Shown one piece after another: positions 38,709-48,551 of a stretch of 64,000 nucleotides of DNA. Both the position numbers and the translations under genes were made by a program. The notes beneath the pieces were generated by a model. The model saw nothing but the letters and a program-made list of their open reading frames with translations. It did not search any database and was not told the origin of the DNA. Numbering within the stretch: position 1 is the first letter of the stretch; the number at the start of each line of letters is the position of its first letter. Origin of the DNA: an uncultured Lachnospiraceae bacterium (GTDB taxonomy: Bacteria > Bacillota > Clostridia > Lachnospirales > Lachnospiraceae); NCBI GenBank assembly GCA_946628415.1, contig CAMOWK010000003.1:62001-126000 (forward strand), in the 5' to 3' direction.

Positions 38709-38788
38709 GCTGTTTTAAAGAGATGGTCCGCTGTATCAATTATTTGATAGTAAGAACGTCTGTAATAATATTATGGAGGTCTTTTGAT
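38709..38788 (+). promoter_or_regulatory. 5' leader of rplS (possible L19 autoregulatory leader)
   Basis: About 80 bases separate the predicted transcription start from rplS. Low-G+C bacteria often have an L19 leader RNA here. I can see short complementary pieces (ATCAATTATTTGAT at about 38736-38749) but cannot confirm the conserved fold by eye. Confidence 0.35.
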
Positions 38789-39142
38789 ATGAACAAAAGT
38801 GAAATTATTAAGAGCATTGAAAATGCTGAACTTAGAGAGACACCTCTCGAGTTTAATGTAGGTGATACTGTCAGAGTATCAGCTAAAATCAAGGAAGGTA
38901 ACAGAGAAAGAATTCAGGTATTTGAAGGTACTGTTATCAAAGTTCAGGGAACCGGTTCAAGACAGACATTTACAGTTAGAAAGAATTCTAACGGTGTCGG
39001 CGTTGAGAAGACATGGCCTGTTAACTCACCACTTGTTGAGAAGGTTGATGTTGTAAGACGTGGTAAAGTAAGACGTGCAAAGCTTTATTATCTCCGTGAT
39101 AGAGTAGGTAAGGCTGCTAAGGTAAAAGAAATCGTCAAATAA
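38789..39142 (+). CDS. rplS: 50S ribosomal protein L19
   Basis: The product (117 residues) is L19: [33 protein letters not shown] and the C-terminal [19 protein letters not shown] match the family throughout. L19 lies at the subunit interface of the ribosome. The ATG at 38789 has GGAGG at about 38775; an open frame extends further upstream but has no binding site and no family similarity. The trmD gene often placed before rplS is absent. Confidence 0.97.
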   Translation: MNKSEIIKSIENAELRETPLEFNVGDTVRVSAKIKEGNRERIQVFEGTVIKVQGTGSRQTFTVRKNSNGVGVEKTWPVNSPLVEKVDVVRRGKVRRAKLYYLRDRVGKAAKVKEIVK

Positions 39143-39154
39143 TAAAAAAGTTTT

Positions 39155-39186
39155 GACTGGAGTAAAGATTTGCTCCAGTCATTTTA
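39155..39186 (+). terminator. Intrinsic terminator after rplS
   Basis: GACTGGAG at 39155-39162 pairs perfectly with CTCCAGTC at 39173-39180, followed by ATTTTAAT. On the complementary strand the flank is also T-rich. Confidence 0.85.
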
Positions 39187-39195
39187 ATATGTGTT

Positions 39196-39783
39196 ATGAA
39201 GACAAGAAGAAATGTAGTTGAGATTAAATTTAATAAAGAAAAAGAAACTGAGAAAAAAAAGTCTCTTATGGGACGGTTTTTTGACGCTTTTATATTTATA
39301 TTTTTTGCAGCTGTACTTGGCTATGTTTTTGTTACCTTCTTTTTCCAGACTCTTCATATAAATGGCTCGTCTATGGATAAAACACTGGTTGATGGTGATA
39401 CTGTGGTGATTAACAAGTTTCAGTATAAAGTATCAAAGATTAAAAGAGGCGACATCATTGCAATTAAAGGTACGGACAGTGTTTATTATGATGTAAAAAG
39501 AGTGGTGGCTCTTCCCGGTGATACTGTTCAGATTATTGGTGGTAAGCTCATAGTTAATGGCAAAAAAACCGAAATTGATACTTTTTCTGAAGGTTTTGTT
39601 TATTCAGGACTCGCAGAGAAAAAACTGACTCTCAAGAATAAAGAATATTTTGTTCTGGGTGATAATACAAAGAACAGTATTGATTCCAGATATTCAAATA
39701 TAGGCAATATTCAGGAAACAGATATTAAAGGCAAGGTTGTCTTTAAGAGAAATGAAGAAGGAAAGTTTGAAAAGATATATTAG
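39196..39783 (+). CDS. lepB: Signal peptidase I (first copy)
   Basis: This 195-residue protein has a basic N-terminus, one transmembrane helix (about residues 29-51) and an outside catalytic domain. The Ser-Lys dyad is Ser59 in NGSSMDKTL and Lys101 in YYDVKRVVALPGD; VLGDNTKNSIDSR completes the family motifs. It cleaves signal peptides of secreted proteins. The ATG has no clear binding site and lies close to the rplS terminator, so the start is less certain. A second copy lies 0.9 kb downstream, beyond rbgA. Confidence 0.92.
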   Translation: MKTRRNVVEIKFNKEKETEKKKSLMGRFFDAFIFIFFAAVLGYVFVTFFFQTLHINGSSMDKTLVDGDTVVINKFQYKVSKIKRGDIIAIKGTDSVYYDVKRVVALPGDTVQIIGGKLIVNGKKTEIDTFSEGFVYSGLAEKKLTLKNKEYFVLGDNTKNSIDSRYSNIGNIQETDIKGKVVFKRNEEGKFEKIY

Positions 39784-39788
39784 AAATT

Positions 39789-40655
39789 ATGAGTGAAGGT
39801 AAGAATATTCAGTGGTATCCGGGTCATATGACAAGTGCTCGTCGTATGATGGAGGAAAATGTAAAGTTAATAGATATAGTAATTGAGATACTCGATGCCA
39901 GAATTCCCTACAGCAGCAGAAATCCCGATATTGATAAGCTTGCAAAGAATAAATTCAGACTCATCATTCTTAATAAAAAAGATATGGCAGATATGGCTGT
40001 AACAGATAAATGGATTTCTTTTTATGAAGAAAAGGGGATTAAATGCATTTCACTTGATGCCAGAAATAAAAAAGCTGTAAAAAAGGTTCTTGATGTAGTT
40101 AATGAAGTATGCAGGGATAAGATAGAACGAGACAGAAAGAGAGGCATGGTTGACAGACCGATCAAGGCTATGATAGTCGGAATACCAAATTCCGGAAAGT
40201 CAACCTTTATAAATACATTTGCCGGTAAAACATATGCAAAGACAGGCAATAAGCCCGGAGTTACAAGAGGAAAGCAGTGGATAAGATCCGGTAAAGGAAT
40301 GATGCTTCTTGACACACCGGGTATTCTGTGGCCTAAGTTTGAAGATCAGAGAGTAGGGCGTCTTCTTGCAATTACAGGGGCAGTTAATGATGATATACTG
40401 GAAATGTCTGAAATTTCTGTAAATCTTATCAAATATATGCAAAAATACTATTGCAATAACCTTACCGAAAGATATAAAATTACAGAGGATATGTCTGCTG
40501 AAGATGCACTTATGGCTGTGGCAGATATCAGAAAATGTATAAAAAAGGGTGGAGAGGCAGACCTTGGCAGAGCGGCAAGAATTGTTATAGACGATATGAG
40601 AAGTCTTAAGCTTGGAAGGGTTACTCTCGAAAGACCTGATGACATAAAGGAGTAA
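39789..40655 (+). CDS. rbgA: Ribosome biogenesis GTPase RbgA (YlqF)
   Basis: This 288-residue GTPase has circularly permuted motifs: G4 LNKKDMAD comes first, then G1 GIPNSGKSTFIN and G3 DTPGIL. The start, IQWYPGHMTSARRMMEEN, is diagnostic. RbgA acts in late assembly of the 50S subunit. The C-terminal half is helical, as in the family. It sits between two signal peptidase genes, with five-base gaps on each side. Confidence 0.95.
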   Translation: MSEGKNIQWYPGHMTSARRMMEENVKLIDIVIEILDARIPYSSRNPDIDKLAKNKFRLIILNKKDMADMAVTDKWISFYEEKGIKCISLDARNKKAVKKVLDVVNEVCRDKIERDRKRGMVDRPIKAMIVGIPNSGKSTFINTFAGKTYAKTGNKPGVTRGKQWIRSGKGMMLLDTPGILWPKFEDQRVGRLLAITGAVNDDILEMSEISVNLIKYMQKYYCNNLTERYKITEDMSAEDALMAVADIRKCIKKGGEADLGRAARIVIDDMRSLKLGRVTLERPDDIKE

Positions 40656-40660
40656 ATGTT

Positions 40661-41485
40661 TTGAGCAAAGAGAACATGGATAATATTGCAGAGAATGCTG
40701 AAGAAAGTTTTGAAAAAGTAAATGAAGAAACTGCTCAAACTGAGTCAGCTGTAAATGATACATCTGAAAATGAGCCTGATGTAGCTTCTATCCTTGCCGG
40801 TGAAGCTGATGAAGACAGAGATCTTCTTAAAGAAATGAAGCAGAAGGCTAAAGAAGAAAAGAGGGCTCTTAAAGAAAAGCTGAAGGAAGAAAAAAGAGCA
40901 GCTAAAGAAGAGAAGAAAAAGAAGAAAGCTGATGATTCCGATGACATTAATATAGTCAAGGATCTTATTTCTATCTTTATATATATGCTTATAGTAGTTA
41001 TCCTCTGCCTTCTTATCATAACCTTTGTTGGACAGAGAACAACAGTTAACGGTGATTCGATGAATCCGACTCTTGAAAATGGAGACAATCTGTGGATTGA
41101 TAAGCTTGCATATAAGATAGGTGAACCTGAAAGATATGATATAGTAGTTTTCCCTGAACAGGATGTATTCTATATTAAGAGAATCGTCGGACTTCCGGGA
41201 GAGACTGTAAGGATTGATGAAGACGGCAATCTCTTTATTAATGAACAGCTTATGGAAGATCCTTATTCACAGATCAGAATGACCAGTGCCGGTGATGTCG
41301 GAGGAGATGGCATAAAGCTTGGTGAAGGTGAGTATTTTGTTCTGGGTGATAACAGAAATAACAGCCATGACAGCCGTGATCAGAATGTAGTTGGTAATAT
41401 CACAAAGAAAAGAATCACAGGCAAGGCGGTATTCAGACTTACGCCATTCAGTAAATTCGGTAAGCTTAAAAAGGCGGAACAGTAA
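40661..41485 (+). CDS. lepB: Signal peptidase I (second copy) with long charged cytoplasmic tail
   Basis: The 274-residue product carries an unusual N-terminal extension of about 100 residues. It is acidic at first and then rich in lysine, glutamate and alanine, probably a coiled coil or disordered. One transmembrane helix (about residues 103-127) and the catalytic domain follow, with Ser133 in NGDSMNPTL and Lys173 in FYIKRIVGLPGE. The TTG start at 40661 has AAAGGAG eight bases upstream. The tail distinguishes it from the first copy and may bind a cytoplasmic partner. Confidence 0.92.
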   Translation: MSKENMDNIAENAEESFEKVNEETAQTESAVNDTSENEPDVASILAGEADEDRDLLKEMKQKAKEEKRALKEKLKEEKRAAKEEKKKKKADDSDDINIVKDLISIFIYMLIVVILCLLIITFVGQRTTVNGDSMNPTLENGDNLWIDKLAYKIGEPERYDIVVFPEQDVFYIKRIVGLPGETVRIDEDGNLFINEQLMEDPYSQIRMTSAGDVGGDGIKLGEGEYFVLGDNRNNSHDSRDQNVVGNITKKRITGKAVFRLTPFSKFGKLKKAEQ

Positions 41486-41490
41486 AATTT

Positions 41491-41526
41491 ATATCAGCAC
41501 CCTTATAGGTGCTGATATTCTTCTAT
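41491..41526 (+). terminator. Intrinsic terminator after the second lepB
   Basis: ATATCAGCACC pairs perfectly with GGTGCTGATAT around CTTATA; the tail is TCTTCTATTT. The 11-pair stem is among the strongest in the window. Confidence 0.85.
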
Positions 41527-41554
41527 TTAACATTTTTTAGATGTGGTGTTTTTT

Positions 41555-42367
41555 ATGGGCGTTAATGAAGCAAAAGAAAGACTAAGTAATATTCTTAACA
41601 TGCCGATTATGGCATATGAACTTAAGAAAATACTTCTTGAAGAACTCGCGGCTGATACAAAAGATGACATCAGAAAAGGAGTCAGAGATGTAGGCAAAAA
41701 AGCAGAAAAAGCCATTAAAGACATCGATGAGGAACTTTACCGGATAGATAAACTAATGTCATTCGAGAGAAAGTATTCAGATATGGAGTATATCTGCGGA
41801 GTGGATGAAGTTGGAAGAGGTCCGCTTGCAGGCCCCATAGTTTCTGCTGCAGTAGTTCTACCGAAAAACTTTAAGATTCCGTATATAAATGACTCTAAAA
41901 AGCTTACTGCTAAAAGACGTGAAGAGCTTTATGATGTTATTATAGAAAATGCAGTTTCCTATGGAATCGGTTCAAGAAATGAAAGATATATAGATGAATA
42001 CGGCATACAGCCATCAAATTATGCTGCGATGCGAGACGCTATAGGAAGACTCTCTGTTAAACCGGATGTTCTTCTGGTTGATGCTGTGAGGATTCCGGAT
42101 ATTGATATTAAAGAAGTCTCCATAATTAAAGGTGATTCACTTTCTATATCTATAGCCGCTGCAAGTATAGTTGCCAAGGTTACAAGAGACCGGCTTATGA
42201 AAGCATACAGTGCTCTTTATCCTGAATATGACTTTGACAGCAATATGGGGTACGGCTCCCAGAAGCATCTTGCGGCACTTAAATCATTAGGTCCATGTGA
42301 GATACACAGAAGAAGCTTTATTGAAGGGATTATGGCTGAAGCCAAGCTGGAAAACATCAAACAGTAA
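41555..42367 (+). CDS. rnhB: Ribonuclease HII
   Basis: The product (270 residues) has an N-terminal extension of about 70 residues typical of Firmicutes RnhB and then the catalytic domain: ICGVDEVGRGPLAGPIVSA (catalytic Asp-Glu), VLLVDAVRIPDID and ASIVAKVTRDRLM. It removes RNA from RNA-DNA hybrids and misincorporated ribonucleotides. I chose ATG 41555; the GTGs at 41543-41546 lie too near the GGTG binding site. yraN follows after 15 bases. Confidence 0.94.
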   Translation: MGVNEAKERLSNILNMPIMAYELKKILLEELAADTKDDIRKGVRDVGKKAEKAIKDIDEELYRIDKLMSFERKYSDMEYICGVDEVGRGPLAGPIVSAAVVLPKNFKIPYINDSKKLTAKRREELYDVIIENAVSYGIGSRNERYIDEYGIQPSNYAAMRDAIGRLSVKPDVLLVDAVRIPDIDIKEVSIIKGDSLSISIAAASIVAKVTRDRLMKAYSALYPEYDFDSNMGYGSQKHLAALKSLGPCEIHRRSFIEGIMAEAKLENIKQ

Positions 42368-42382
42368 TTATGAAAGGCATTT

Positions 42383-42745
42383 ATGACATATAATAAAAGA
42401 TCTGCAGGCGCTGAATATGAATTAATGGCATCTGATTATCTTATAGGAAAGGGGTACCGCATACTCCGTCGAAATTACCGGGTAAGGCAGGCTGAAATTG
42501 ATATAATTGCTTTTAAAGATGATACATATGTATTTGTAGAAGTAAAGTATAGGAAAAACTCTGTTTCAGGCACTTCACTGGAAGCTGTCACTGTAACAAA
42601 ACAAAAGAAGATATCAAAGGCAGCTCTTTACTATATGAATCAAAACAGAATTGATATCTATACTGCAAATATAAGATTTGATGTTATTGGTATAGACGGT
42701 GGAAAGATTACACATATAGAAAATGCATTTTCATATATCGGATAG
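42383..42745 (+). CDS. UPF0102 protein YraN (endonuclease-like fold)
   Basis: This 120-residue protein has the family signature: YELMASDYLIGKGYRILRRN, then AEIDIIAFKDDTYVFVEVKYR. The latter resembles the catalytic core of Holliday-junction-resolvase-like nucleases (D..E.K). Biochemical function is not settled. It follows rnhB, a widespread order. Confidence 0.88.
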   Translation: MTYNKRSAGAEYELMASDYLIGKGYRILRRNYRVRQAEIDIIAFKDDTYVFVEVKYRKNSVSGTSLEAVTVTKQKKISKAALYYMNQNRIDIYTANIRFDVIGIDGGKITHIENAFSYIG

Positions 42746-42753
42746 ATTTATTT

Positions 42754-44139
42754 ATGAAAGAACATCTTATTATAAATGTAATAAAGAACAGCCCGGCAGA
42801 TAAAGCCGGGATTAAAAAGGGTGATAGGCTTATCAGTTTAAATGATAAGTCTATTTCTGATATCTTTGATTACGATTTTATAGCTGAAGATGAAGAAGTT
42901 CTTGTTGGGATTATTGACAGTAACGGAGCAGTTAAGAATTATCATATCACTAAAGGTGAGGATGAGGATCTGGGACTTGTATTTCCTGAATCACTTATGG
43001 ATAACTATAAGTCCTGTTATAATAACTGCATTTTCTGCTTCATAGATCAGAATCCACCCGGGATGAGAGAAACAATATACTTTAAGGATGACGACTCAAG
43101 GCTTTCATTTCTTCAGGGTAACTATATTACCATGACTAATATGAAGGATGAAGAGATAGACCGTATTATTAAGTACAGACTTGCACCTATAAACATATCT
43201 GTACATGCAACAAACCCTGAGCTTAGAATAAAAATGCTCCATAATCGTTTTGCCGGAAATATACTTCAGCATATAGAAAAGCTTTACGCGGCTGATATTC
43301 CGATGAATGCCCAGATAGTACTTTGCAAAGGCATAAATGATGGTGATGAGTTAAGAAGGAGTCTCGGGGATCTTTCACGCTTTGCACCTGTTATGGGGAG
43401 TGTGAGTGTTGTTCCTGTCGGTCTTACTAAATTTAGAGAAGGACTTCCCTGTCTAAAGAAATTCAATGGAGAAGATGCAAAAGAAGTAATTGATATTGTT
43501 GAAAAAGTGCAGGAGGAAGTGTACGGAAAGTGTGGTATACATTTTGCACATGCCAGCGACGAGTGGTATATAATGGCAGGGCGTAGTATGCCTGATGCTG
43601 ATAATTACGATGGTTACAACCAGATTGAAAATGGTGTCGGAATGACAAGGCTTCTTATAGATGAATTCAGTTATGCTGTAGGTGAAGTGCTTCAATTCAG
43701 AAATGACAGAAGAAGGCACAGACCGCGTGTTTTTCTTGGCAGAACAGAAAAAGTATATGATGATATTCTTAGAAAAAATAAGGGAAGAACAGTAAGTACA
43801 TTCTGCGGAACACTTTCTTCAGGTAACGAGTCATTTATCAGATCTGAATTAAAAAAGATAAGACCTGACATAAAGCTGAATGTCTTTACCGTGAAGAATG
43901 ATTTCTTTGGCCATGATATTACAGTTACAGGACTTCTTACAGGTCAGGATATAGTAAATGAATTAAAGGGTAAAGAACTTGGGGATGCGCTTCTTGTGCC
44001 GTCCAGCTGCCTAAAAGCCGGGGAGAATATCTTCCTCGATGACATGACAGTTACGGAACTAGGACGTGCTTTACAAGTGAAAACGATTATTGTAAAATCA
44101 TATGGTATGGATTATCTAAAGGATATAGTAGGAGTATAG
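42754..44139 (+). CDS. DUF512 / PDZ-radical-SAM-like protein
   Basis: The 461-residue product starts with a PDZ-like domain (about residues 3-70, with [18 protein letters not shown]). A cysteine motif [12 protein letters not shown] near residue 90 fits a radical-SAM 4Fe-4S site (Cys-x3-Cys-x2-Cys). A DUF512 domain occupies the C-terminal half, containing [14 protein letters not shown]. The family is usually placed next to der, as here, three bases upstream. Its reaction is unknown. Confidence 0.87.
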   Translation: MKEHLIINVIKNSPADKAGIKKGDRLISLNDKSISDIFDYDFIAEDEEVLVGIIDSNGAVKNYHITKGEDEDLGLVFPESLMDNYKSCYNNCIFCFIDQNPPGMRETIYFKDDDSRLSFLQGNYITMTNMKDEEIDRIIKYRLAPINISVHATNPELRIKMLHNRFAGNILQHIEKLYAADIPMNAQIVLCKGINDGDELRRSLGDLSRFAPVMGSVSVVPVGLTKFREGLPCLKKFNGEDAKEVIDIVEKVQEEVYGKCGIHFAHASDEWYIMAGRSMPDADNYDGYNQIENGVGMTRLLIDEFSYAVGEVLQFRNDRRRHRPRVFLGRTEKVYDDILRKNKGRTVSTFCGTLSSGNESFIRSELKKIRPDIKLNVFTVKNDFFGHDITVTGLLTGQDIVNELKGKELGDALLVPSSCLKAGENIFLDDMTVTELGRALQVKTIIVKSYGMDYLKDIVGV

Positions 44140-44141
44140 AT

Positions 44142-45464
44142 ATGGCTAGACCGATAGTTGCGATAGTTGGCAGACCTAATGTTGGAAAGTCAACTCTTTT
44201 TAATGCATTGGCAGGAGAGAGAATCGCTATAGTAAAAGATACCCCGGGTGTTACCAGGGACAGAATATATGCAGATGTTGAGTGGCTTAAATATAAATTC
44301 ACTATTATAGATACCGGTGGAATCGAACCTAAGGCTCAGGATGTGATTCTTCGTCAGATGCGCGAGCAGGCTGAAATTGCCGTTGAAACTGCAGACGTGA
44401 TCATTTTCATGACTGATGTAAGAGAAGGCCTTACAGCGGCGGATAAAGAGATTTCCGATATGCTCAGGCGTTCCGGTAAACCTGTTGTTCTTGTCGTTAA
44501 TAAAGTTGATAATTTTGACAAGTTTATGGCTGATACCTACGAGTTTTACAATCTCGGCATCGGTGATCCGAATCCCATATCAGCTTCAGAAAAGCTTGGC
44601 ATGGGAGATATGCTTGAAAATGTAACGAGTTATTTTAATCCCGAATCTGCTACAGATGAAGAGGATGACAGACCTCGTATCGCGGTTATCGGAAAGCCAA
44701 ATGTAGGTAAATCGTCTATAATAAACAAGCTTCTGGGCGAGGACAGACTGATAGTTTCTGATATAGCCGGAACCACAAGAGATGCTATAGATACAACTAT
44801 AAAAATGAATGGTAAAGAGTATATATTTATAGATACTGCCGGTCTAAGAAGAAAAAATAAGATTAAAGAGGAACTTGAGAGATACAGTATCATAAGAACG
44901 GTTTCTGCTGTTGAAAGATGTGACATTGCTGTTCTTGTTATAGATGCAGTCGAGGGAGTTACCGAACAGGACGCCAAGATTGCCGGGATTGCACATGAAC
45001 GTGGAAAGGGTATTATCATCGCAGTAAACAAATGGGATGCCATTGAAAAGGATGACAGAACCATGAATCGTTTTAAGGATGATATAAGAGATGTTCTTTC
45101 ATTTATGCCTTATGCGGAATTTCTTTTCATTTCCGCAAAGACAGGGCAGAGGCTCGGTAAGCTCTATGACCTTATTGATGTAGTTATAAGCTATCATCAG
45201 CTGAGAATACAGACAGGTGTGCTTAATGAAATCCTTGCTGAGGCTACTGCTGAGGTTGAACCGCCTCAGGATAAGGGTAAAAGACTCAGGATTTACTATA
45301 TTACTCAGGTCAGTGTTAAACCGCCAACCTTTGTTATATTTGTCAATAATAAAGAGCTGGCACATTTTTCGTATATGAGATATCTTGAAAACAGGATCAG
45401 GGAAGCGTTTAAGTTCACAGGAACGCCGATAAGAATCCTAGTCAGAGAAAGGAAAGATAAGTAA
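44142..45464 (+). CDS. der: Ribosome assembly GTPase Der (EngA)
   Basis: This 440-residue protein has two tandem GTPase domains. The first has [12 protein letters not shown] (residue 9) and DTGGIEP; the second has [12 protein letters not shown] (near residue 185) and [11 protein letters not shown]-like domain closes the protein. It acts in 50S assembly. The stop overlaps the ATG of plsY by one base, so the two should be translationally coupled. Confidence 0.97.
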   Translation: MARPIVAIVGRPNVGKSTLFNALAGERIAIVKDTPGVTRDRIYADVEWLKYKFTIIDTGGIEPKAQDVILRQMREQAEIAVETADVIIFMTDVREGLTAADKEISDMLRRSGKPVVLVVNKVDNFDKFMADTYEFYNLGIGDPNPISASEKLGMGDMLENVTSYFNPESATDEEDDRPRIAVIGKPNVGKSSIINKLLGEDRLIVSDIAGTTRDAIDTTIKMNGKEYIFIDTAGLRRKNKIKEELERYSIIRTVSAVERCDIAVLVIDAVEGVTEQDAKIAGIAHERGKGIIIAVNKWDAIEKDDRTMNRFKDDIRDVLSFMPYAEFLFISAKTGQRLGKLYDLIDVVISYHQLRIQTGVLNEILAEATAEVEPPQDKGKRLRIYYITQVSVKPPTFVIFVNNKELAHFSYMRYLENRIREAFKFTGTPIRILVRERKDK

Positions 45465-46144
45465 TGAGTGTATTGCTTAGAATTATTCTGCTTTTAGTCG
45501 GATATGCCTTCGGACTTATAGAAACAGGTGTTTTATATGGTAAGATAAAAGGCGTTGATTTAAGACAGTATGGAAGTAAAAATGCCGGTACAACAAATGC
45601 ACTTCGTGTTCTTGGTCCCAAGGCAGGAATAGTAGTTTTTATAGGTGACTTCTGCAAGTCATTTATTCCGTGCCTTACAGTAAATCTTGTGATGAGAGTG
45701 TTTTATCCGGATACATATCTGCTTTATGTGTTGTATATAGGATTCGGTGCGGTGCTTGGTCATATATTCCCGTTTTATCTTGGGTTTAAGGGCGGAAAAG
45801 GTATTGCAACTACAGGAGGCGCCATCGTCGGACTTCTTAATCCATGGATGATACTTATTCTGCTTACACTTTTCGTTATAGTGCTTGCTGTTACAAAGTA
45901 TATGTCTGTTGCGTCGATAACACTTATGACAGGCATTTCAGTTGTATATATAGCATTTCTTTTTACAGGACTCCTTCCGTTTGATATGAGTAATGCGGCG
46001 GTAAAGGGTGCCGGAATTGAAAGTATGATCATAGTTATACTTATAACAAGTCTTGCAATATATAAGCATAAGGCAAATATTATAAGGCTTATCAATAAAG
46101 AAGAGAACAAATTTACATTTAAGAAAACAGTTAAAACGGATTAA
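45464..46144 (+). CDS. plsY: Glycerol-3-phosphate acyltransferase PlsY
   Basis: This 226-residue membrane protein has about five to six helices and the PlsY motifs GSKNAGTTNALRVLG and FKGGKGIATTGG. It transfers the acyl group from acyl phosphate (made by PlsX) to glycerol 3-phosphate, the first step of phospholipid synthesis. gpsA, which supplies glycerol 3-phosphate, follows after 17 bases, so product and substrate supply are co-encoded. Confidence 0.95.
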   Translation: MSVLLRIILLLVGYAFGLIETGVLYGKIKGVDLRQYGSKNAGTTNALRVLGPKAGIVVFIGDFCKSFIPCLTVNLVMRVFYPDTYLLYVLYIGFGAVLGHIFPFYLGFKGGKGIATTGGAIVGLLNPWMILILLTLFVIVLAVTKYMSVASITLMTGISVVYIAFLFTGLLPFDMSNAAVKGAGIESMIIVILITSLAIYKHKANIIRLINKEENKFTFKKTVKTD

Positions 46145-46161
46145 ACTATTCGGAGGAAGTT

Positions 46162-47175
46162 ATGAAAATAGGTGTGATAGGTGCAGGAAGCTGGGGAATT
46201 GCTCTTGCAAGACTGCTTAACCTTAACGGACATGAAATTACTGTATGGTCTATAGATCCTGAAGAGATAGCTATGCTTAAAGAATACTGTGAGCATAAGA
46301 CTAAGCTTCCGGGTGTTATTCTGAGTGGAGCCATAACCTTTACAACCAGCCTTGAAGAGGCAATAAAGGGAATGGATCTTCTGGTTCTTGCAGTTCCGTC
46401 TCCTTTTATCAGAAGTACTGCAAAGAATATGGCTGAATATATAGAAGATGGTCAGATTATTGTAAATGTGGCAAAGGGAATTGAAGACAGTTCACTTAAA
46501 ACACTCAGTACTGTCATCGAAGAAGAGATACCGAATGCAAGGATTGCGGTTCTTTCCGGACCGAGTCATGCAGAAGAAGTCGGTAAGTCCATGCCTACAA
46601 CAGTAGTGGTAGGAGCTCATGATGAAGAACTTGCAAAAATTGTTCAGGATACATTTATGAATGATTTCTTCAGAGTATATACAAGTCCTGATGTGATCGG
46701 AATTGAACTTGGTGGCGCACTTAAGAATGTAATTGCACTTGCTGCAGGTATATCCGACGGACTCGGATGCGGGGACAATACCAAAGCGGCTCTTATAACA
46801 AGAGGTATATTTGAAATCAAGAATCTTGGCGTTAAGCTTGGAGGAAAACCTGAAACATTTTCCGGGCTTTCCGGCATAGGTGATTTGATTGTTACCTGTG
46901 CATCTGTTCACAGCCGAAACAGAAGAGCGGGATTTTTGATCGGTCAGGGTAAGACCTACAGCGAAGCAATGGACGAAGTCAAGATGGTTGTTGAAGGGGT
47001 TTATTCCGCAAAAGCTGCTAGAAAGCTGGCTCAGAAGTATAACGTTTCTATGCCTATAGTTGAAGCTGTCAACAGAGTTCTTTTCGAGGATTATCCGGCA
47101 GAAAAGGCACTCAAAAAGCTGATAACCCGTTCTAAAAAAGATGAGATTAATGATATTATCTGGGATGAAGAGTAA
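46162..47175 (+). CDS. gpsA: Glycerol-3-phosphate dehydrogenase [NAD(P)+]
   Basis: This 337-residue enzyme reduces dihydroxyacetone phosphate to glycerol 3-phosphate for lipid synthesis. It has the Rossmann motif GVIGAGSWGIALARLL, the catalytic lysine in ELGGALKNVIALAAG, and GLSGIGDLIVTC. The gene follows GGAGG. Its stop overlaps the ATG of scpA by one base. Confidence 0.96.
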   Translation: MKIGVIGAGSWGIALARLLNLNGHEITVWSIDPEEIAMLKEYCEHKTKLPGVILSGAITFTTSLEEAIKGMDLLVLAVPSPFIRSTAKNMAEYIEDGQIIVNVAKGIEDSSLKTLSTVIEEEIPNARIAVLSGPSHAEEVGKSMPTTVVVGAHDEELAKIVQDTFMNDFFRVYTSPDVIGIELGGALKNVIALAAGISDGLGCGDNTKAALITRGIFEIKNLGVKLGGKPETFSGLSGIGDLIVTCASVHSRNRRAGFLIGQGKTYSEAMDEVKMVVEGVYSAKAARKLAQKYNVSMPIVEAVNRVLFEDYPAEKALKKLITRSKKDEINDIIWDEE

Positions 47176-47921
47176 TGAGTAGTGTTGATGTAAAGATTGA
47201 AGCTTTTGAGGGACCGCTTGACCTTCTGCTTCATCTTATAGATAAGAATAAATTCAATATTTTTGATATACCTATTGTTGAGATAACCGAACAGTATATG
47301 GAATATCTGGATAAGCTCACAGCTGAAGGAGTTGATAAGCTGTCTGATTTCCTTGTAATGGCTGCAACTCTGATAAGCATAAAGGCTAAGATGCTTCTTC
47401 CTGAACCTGAATCGGAAGAAGAGGATGAGGAGGATCCGAGAGCTGAACTTGTTCGAGCCCTTCTTGAATATAAGATGTATAAATATGCATCTATTGAACT
47501 TAGAGACATGGAGCTTGATGCCGAAAAAACTCTATATAAGCATGAAACAATTCCTTCTGAAATCAAGAATATGAAGGAGGATATAGATCCTGCAGATGTT
47601 ATAGGTGATACAACTATAGTACTTCTTAACGAGATATTTCTTCAGATAATGAAACGTGAAAATGATAAGATCGATCCTGTGAGAAGTAAATTCGGAAATA
47701 TTACAAAAGAAGAAATTAGAGTAGAAGACCGAATGGCTGAGATAAGAGGAAGTTTAAAGGGCTTAAAAAGTATAAACTTCCGCACACTTCTTTCTGAAAA
47801 GCGTGGGAAGCTTAATATTATCGTTTCTTTTCTGGCTGTTCTTGAACTTATAAAAAGCGGAGCAGTATCCGTAAGACAGGATGAACTGTTTGGAGATATA
47901 ATGCTCGATTCGCTTGAATAG
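47175..47921 (+). CDS. scpA: Segregation and condensation protein A
   Basis: This 248-residue kleisin links the heads of SMC. It has the standard start VKIEAFEGPLDLLLHLIDKN, FDIPIVEITEQYMEYLD, LVMAATLISIKAKMLLP, and a winged-helix C-terminus with VSFLAVLELIKSGAVSVRQ. It is co-transcribed with gpsA. Unusually, scpB lies on the opposite strand, facing it, rather than directly downstream. Confidence 0.95.
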   Translation: MSSVDVKIEAFEGPLDLLLHLIDKNKFNIFDIPIVEITEQYMEYLDKLTAEGVDKLSDFLVMAATLISIKAKMLLPEPESEEEDEEDPRAELVRALLEYKMYKYASIELRDMELDAEKTLYKHETIPSEIKNMKEDIDPADVIGDTTIVLLNEIFLQIMKRENDKIDPVRSKFGNITKEEIRVEDRMAEIRGSLKGLKSINFRTLLSEKRGKLNIIVSFLAVLELIKSGAVSVRQDELFGDIMLDSLE

Positions 47922-47941
47922 AATAATATTAGACTTTATTT

Positions 47942-47982
47942 GCCGGCAGACTATCAGATTAAGTATCGATAGTTATACCGGC
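47942..47982. terminator. Nested inverted repeat between scpA and scpB (convergent terminator candidate)
   Basis: GCCGG (47942-47946) pairs with CCGGC (47978-47982), and inside them ACTATC (47950-47955) pairs with GATAGT (47968-47973). On the plus strand TTCTTCTT follows. The right arm lies within the last codons of scpB, so a terminator for scpA would use scpB sequence. Confidence 0.5.
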
Positions 47983-48537
47983 TTCTTCTTCGGCCTGTTT
48001 TCTGAAATCGAGTATTTTGTCACTGGATATTTCAGGAAGCTCGTCCATGGAAGAAAGTCCAAATGAACGAAGAAAGTCTTCTGTTGTACCAAAAAGTATA
48101 GGTCTTCCGGGAGCATCCAGTCGTCCAACTTCTTCTATAAGATTATACTCAACAAGTTTGTTTACGGCGTGAGTACATGATACGCCTCTTATAGTTTCTA
48201 TCTGCTGTCTGGTTATAGGCTGTTTATATGCAACTATAGACAGTGTTTCAAGAAGGACGTCAGTGAGAGTGTGCTTTTTAGGTATATTGACAAGCTTTGA
48301 AAGTTCCTCAAAATATTCACTCTTTGTACATAACTGATATTTACCGTCAAGCTCTATAAGTCTTATTCCGCGCATGCTGCTTTCTTCGTAAGAGTCCATC
48401 AGATGCTTGCAGAGCTTAACAACTTCCTTTTTATCCATATCAAGTGCAGCAGCGATTCTTTCAGGTTCTACAGCTTCGCCTACGGCAAAGAGAAGAGCTT
48501 CTATAGCTGCAACGCTGTTCTTTGATGTCTTTTCCAT
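47959..48537 (-). CDS. scpB: Segregation and condensation protein B
   Basis: This 192-residue protein has two winged-helix domains; EALLFAVGEAVEPERIAAAL at the start and ETLSIVAYKQPITRQQIE in the middle are family hallmarks, followed by RGVSCTHAVNKLVE. It binds ScpA in the SMC complex. It starts 14 bases after the DAHP synthase gene on the minus strand, so it is probably expressed from that gene's promoter instead of with scpA. Confidence 0.95.
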   Translation of the reverse strand: MEKTSKNSVAAIEALLFAVGEAVEPERIAAALDMDKKEVVKLCKHLMDSYEESSMRGIRLIELDGKYQLCTKSEYFEELSKLVNIPKKHTLTDVLLETLSIVAYKQPITRQQIETIRGVSCTHAVNKLVEYNLIEEVGRLDAPGRPILFGTTEDFLRSFGLSSMDELPEISSDKILDFRKQAEEEAGITIDT

Positions 48538-48551
48538 AGTGTTTTCCTTTA

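Noticed and set aside
38693..38788. N-terminal extension of the rplS frame
   Set aside because: It spans the promoter and leader and shows no L19 similarity; the ATG at 38789 has GGAGG.
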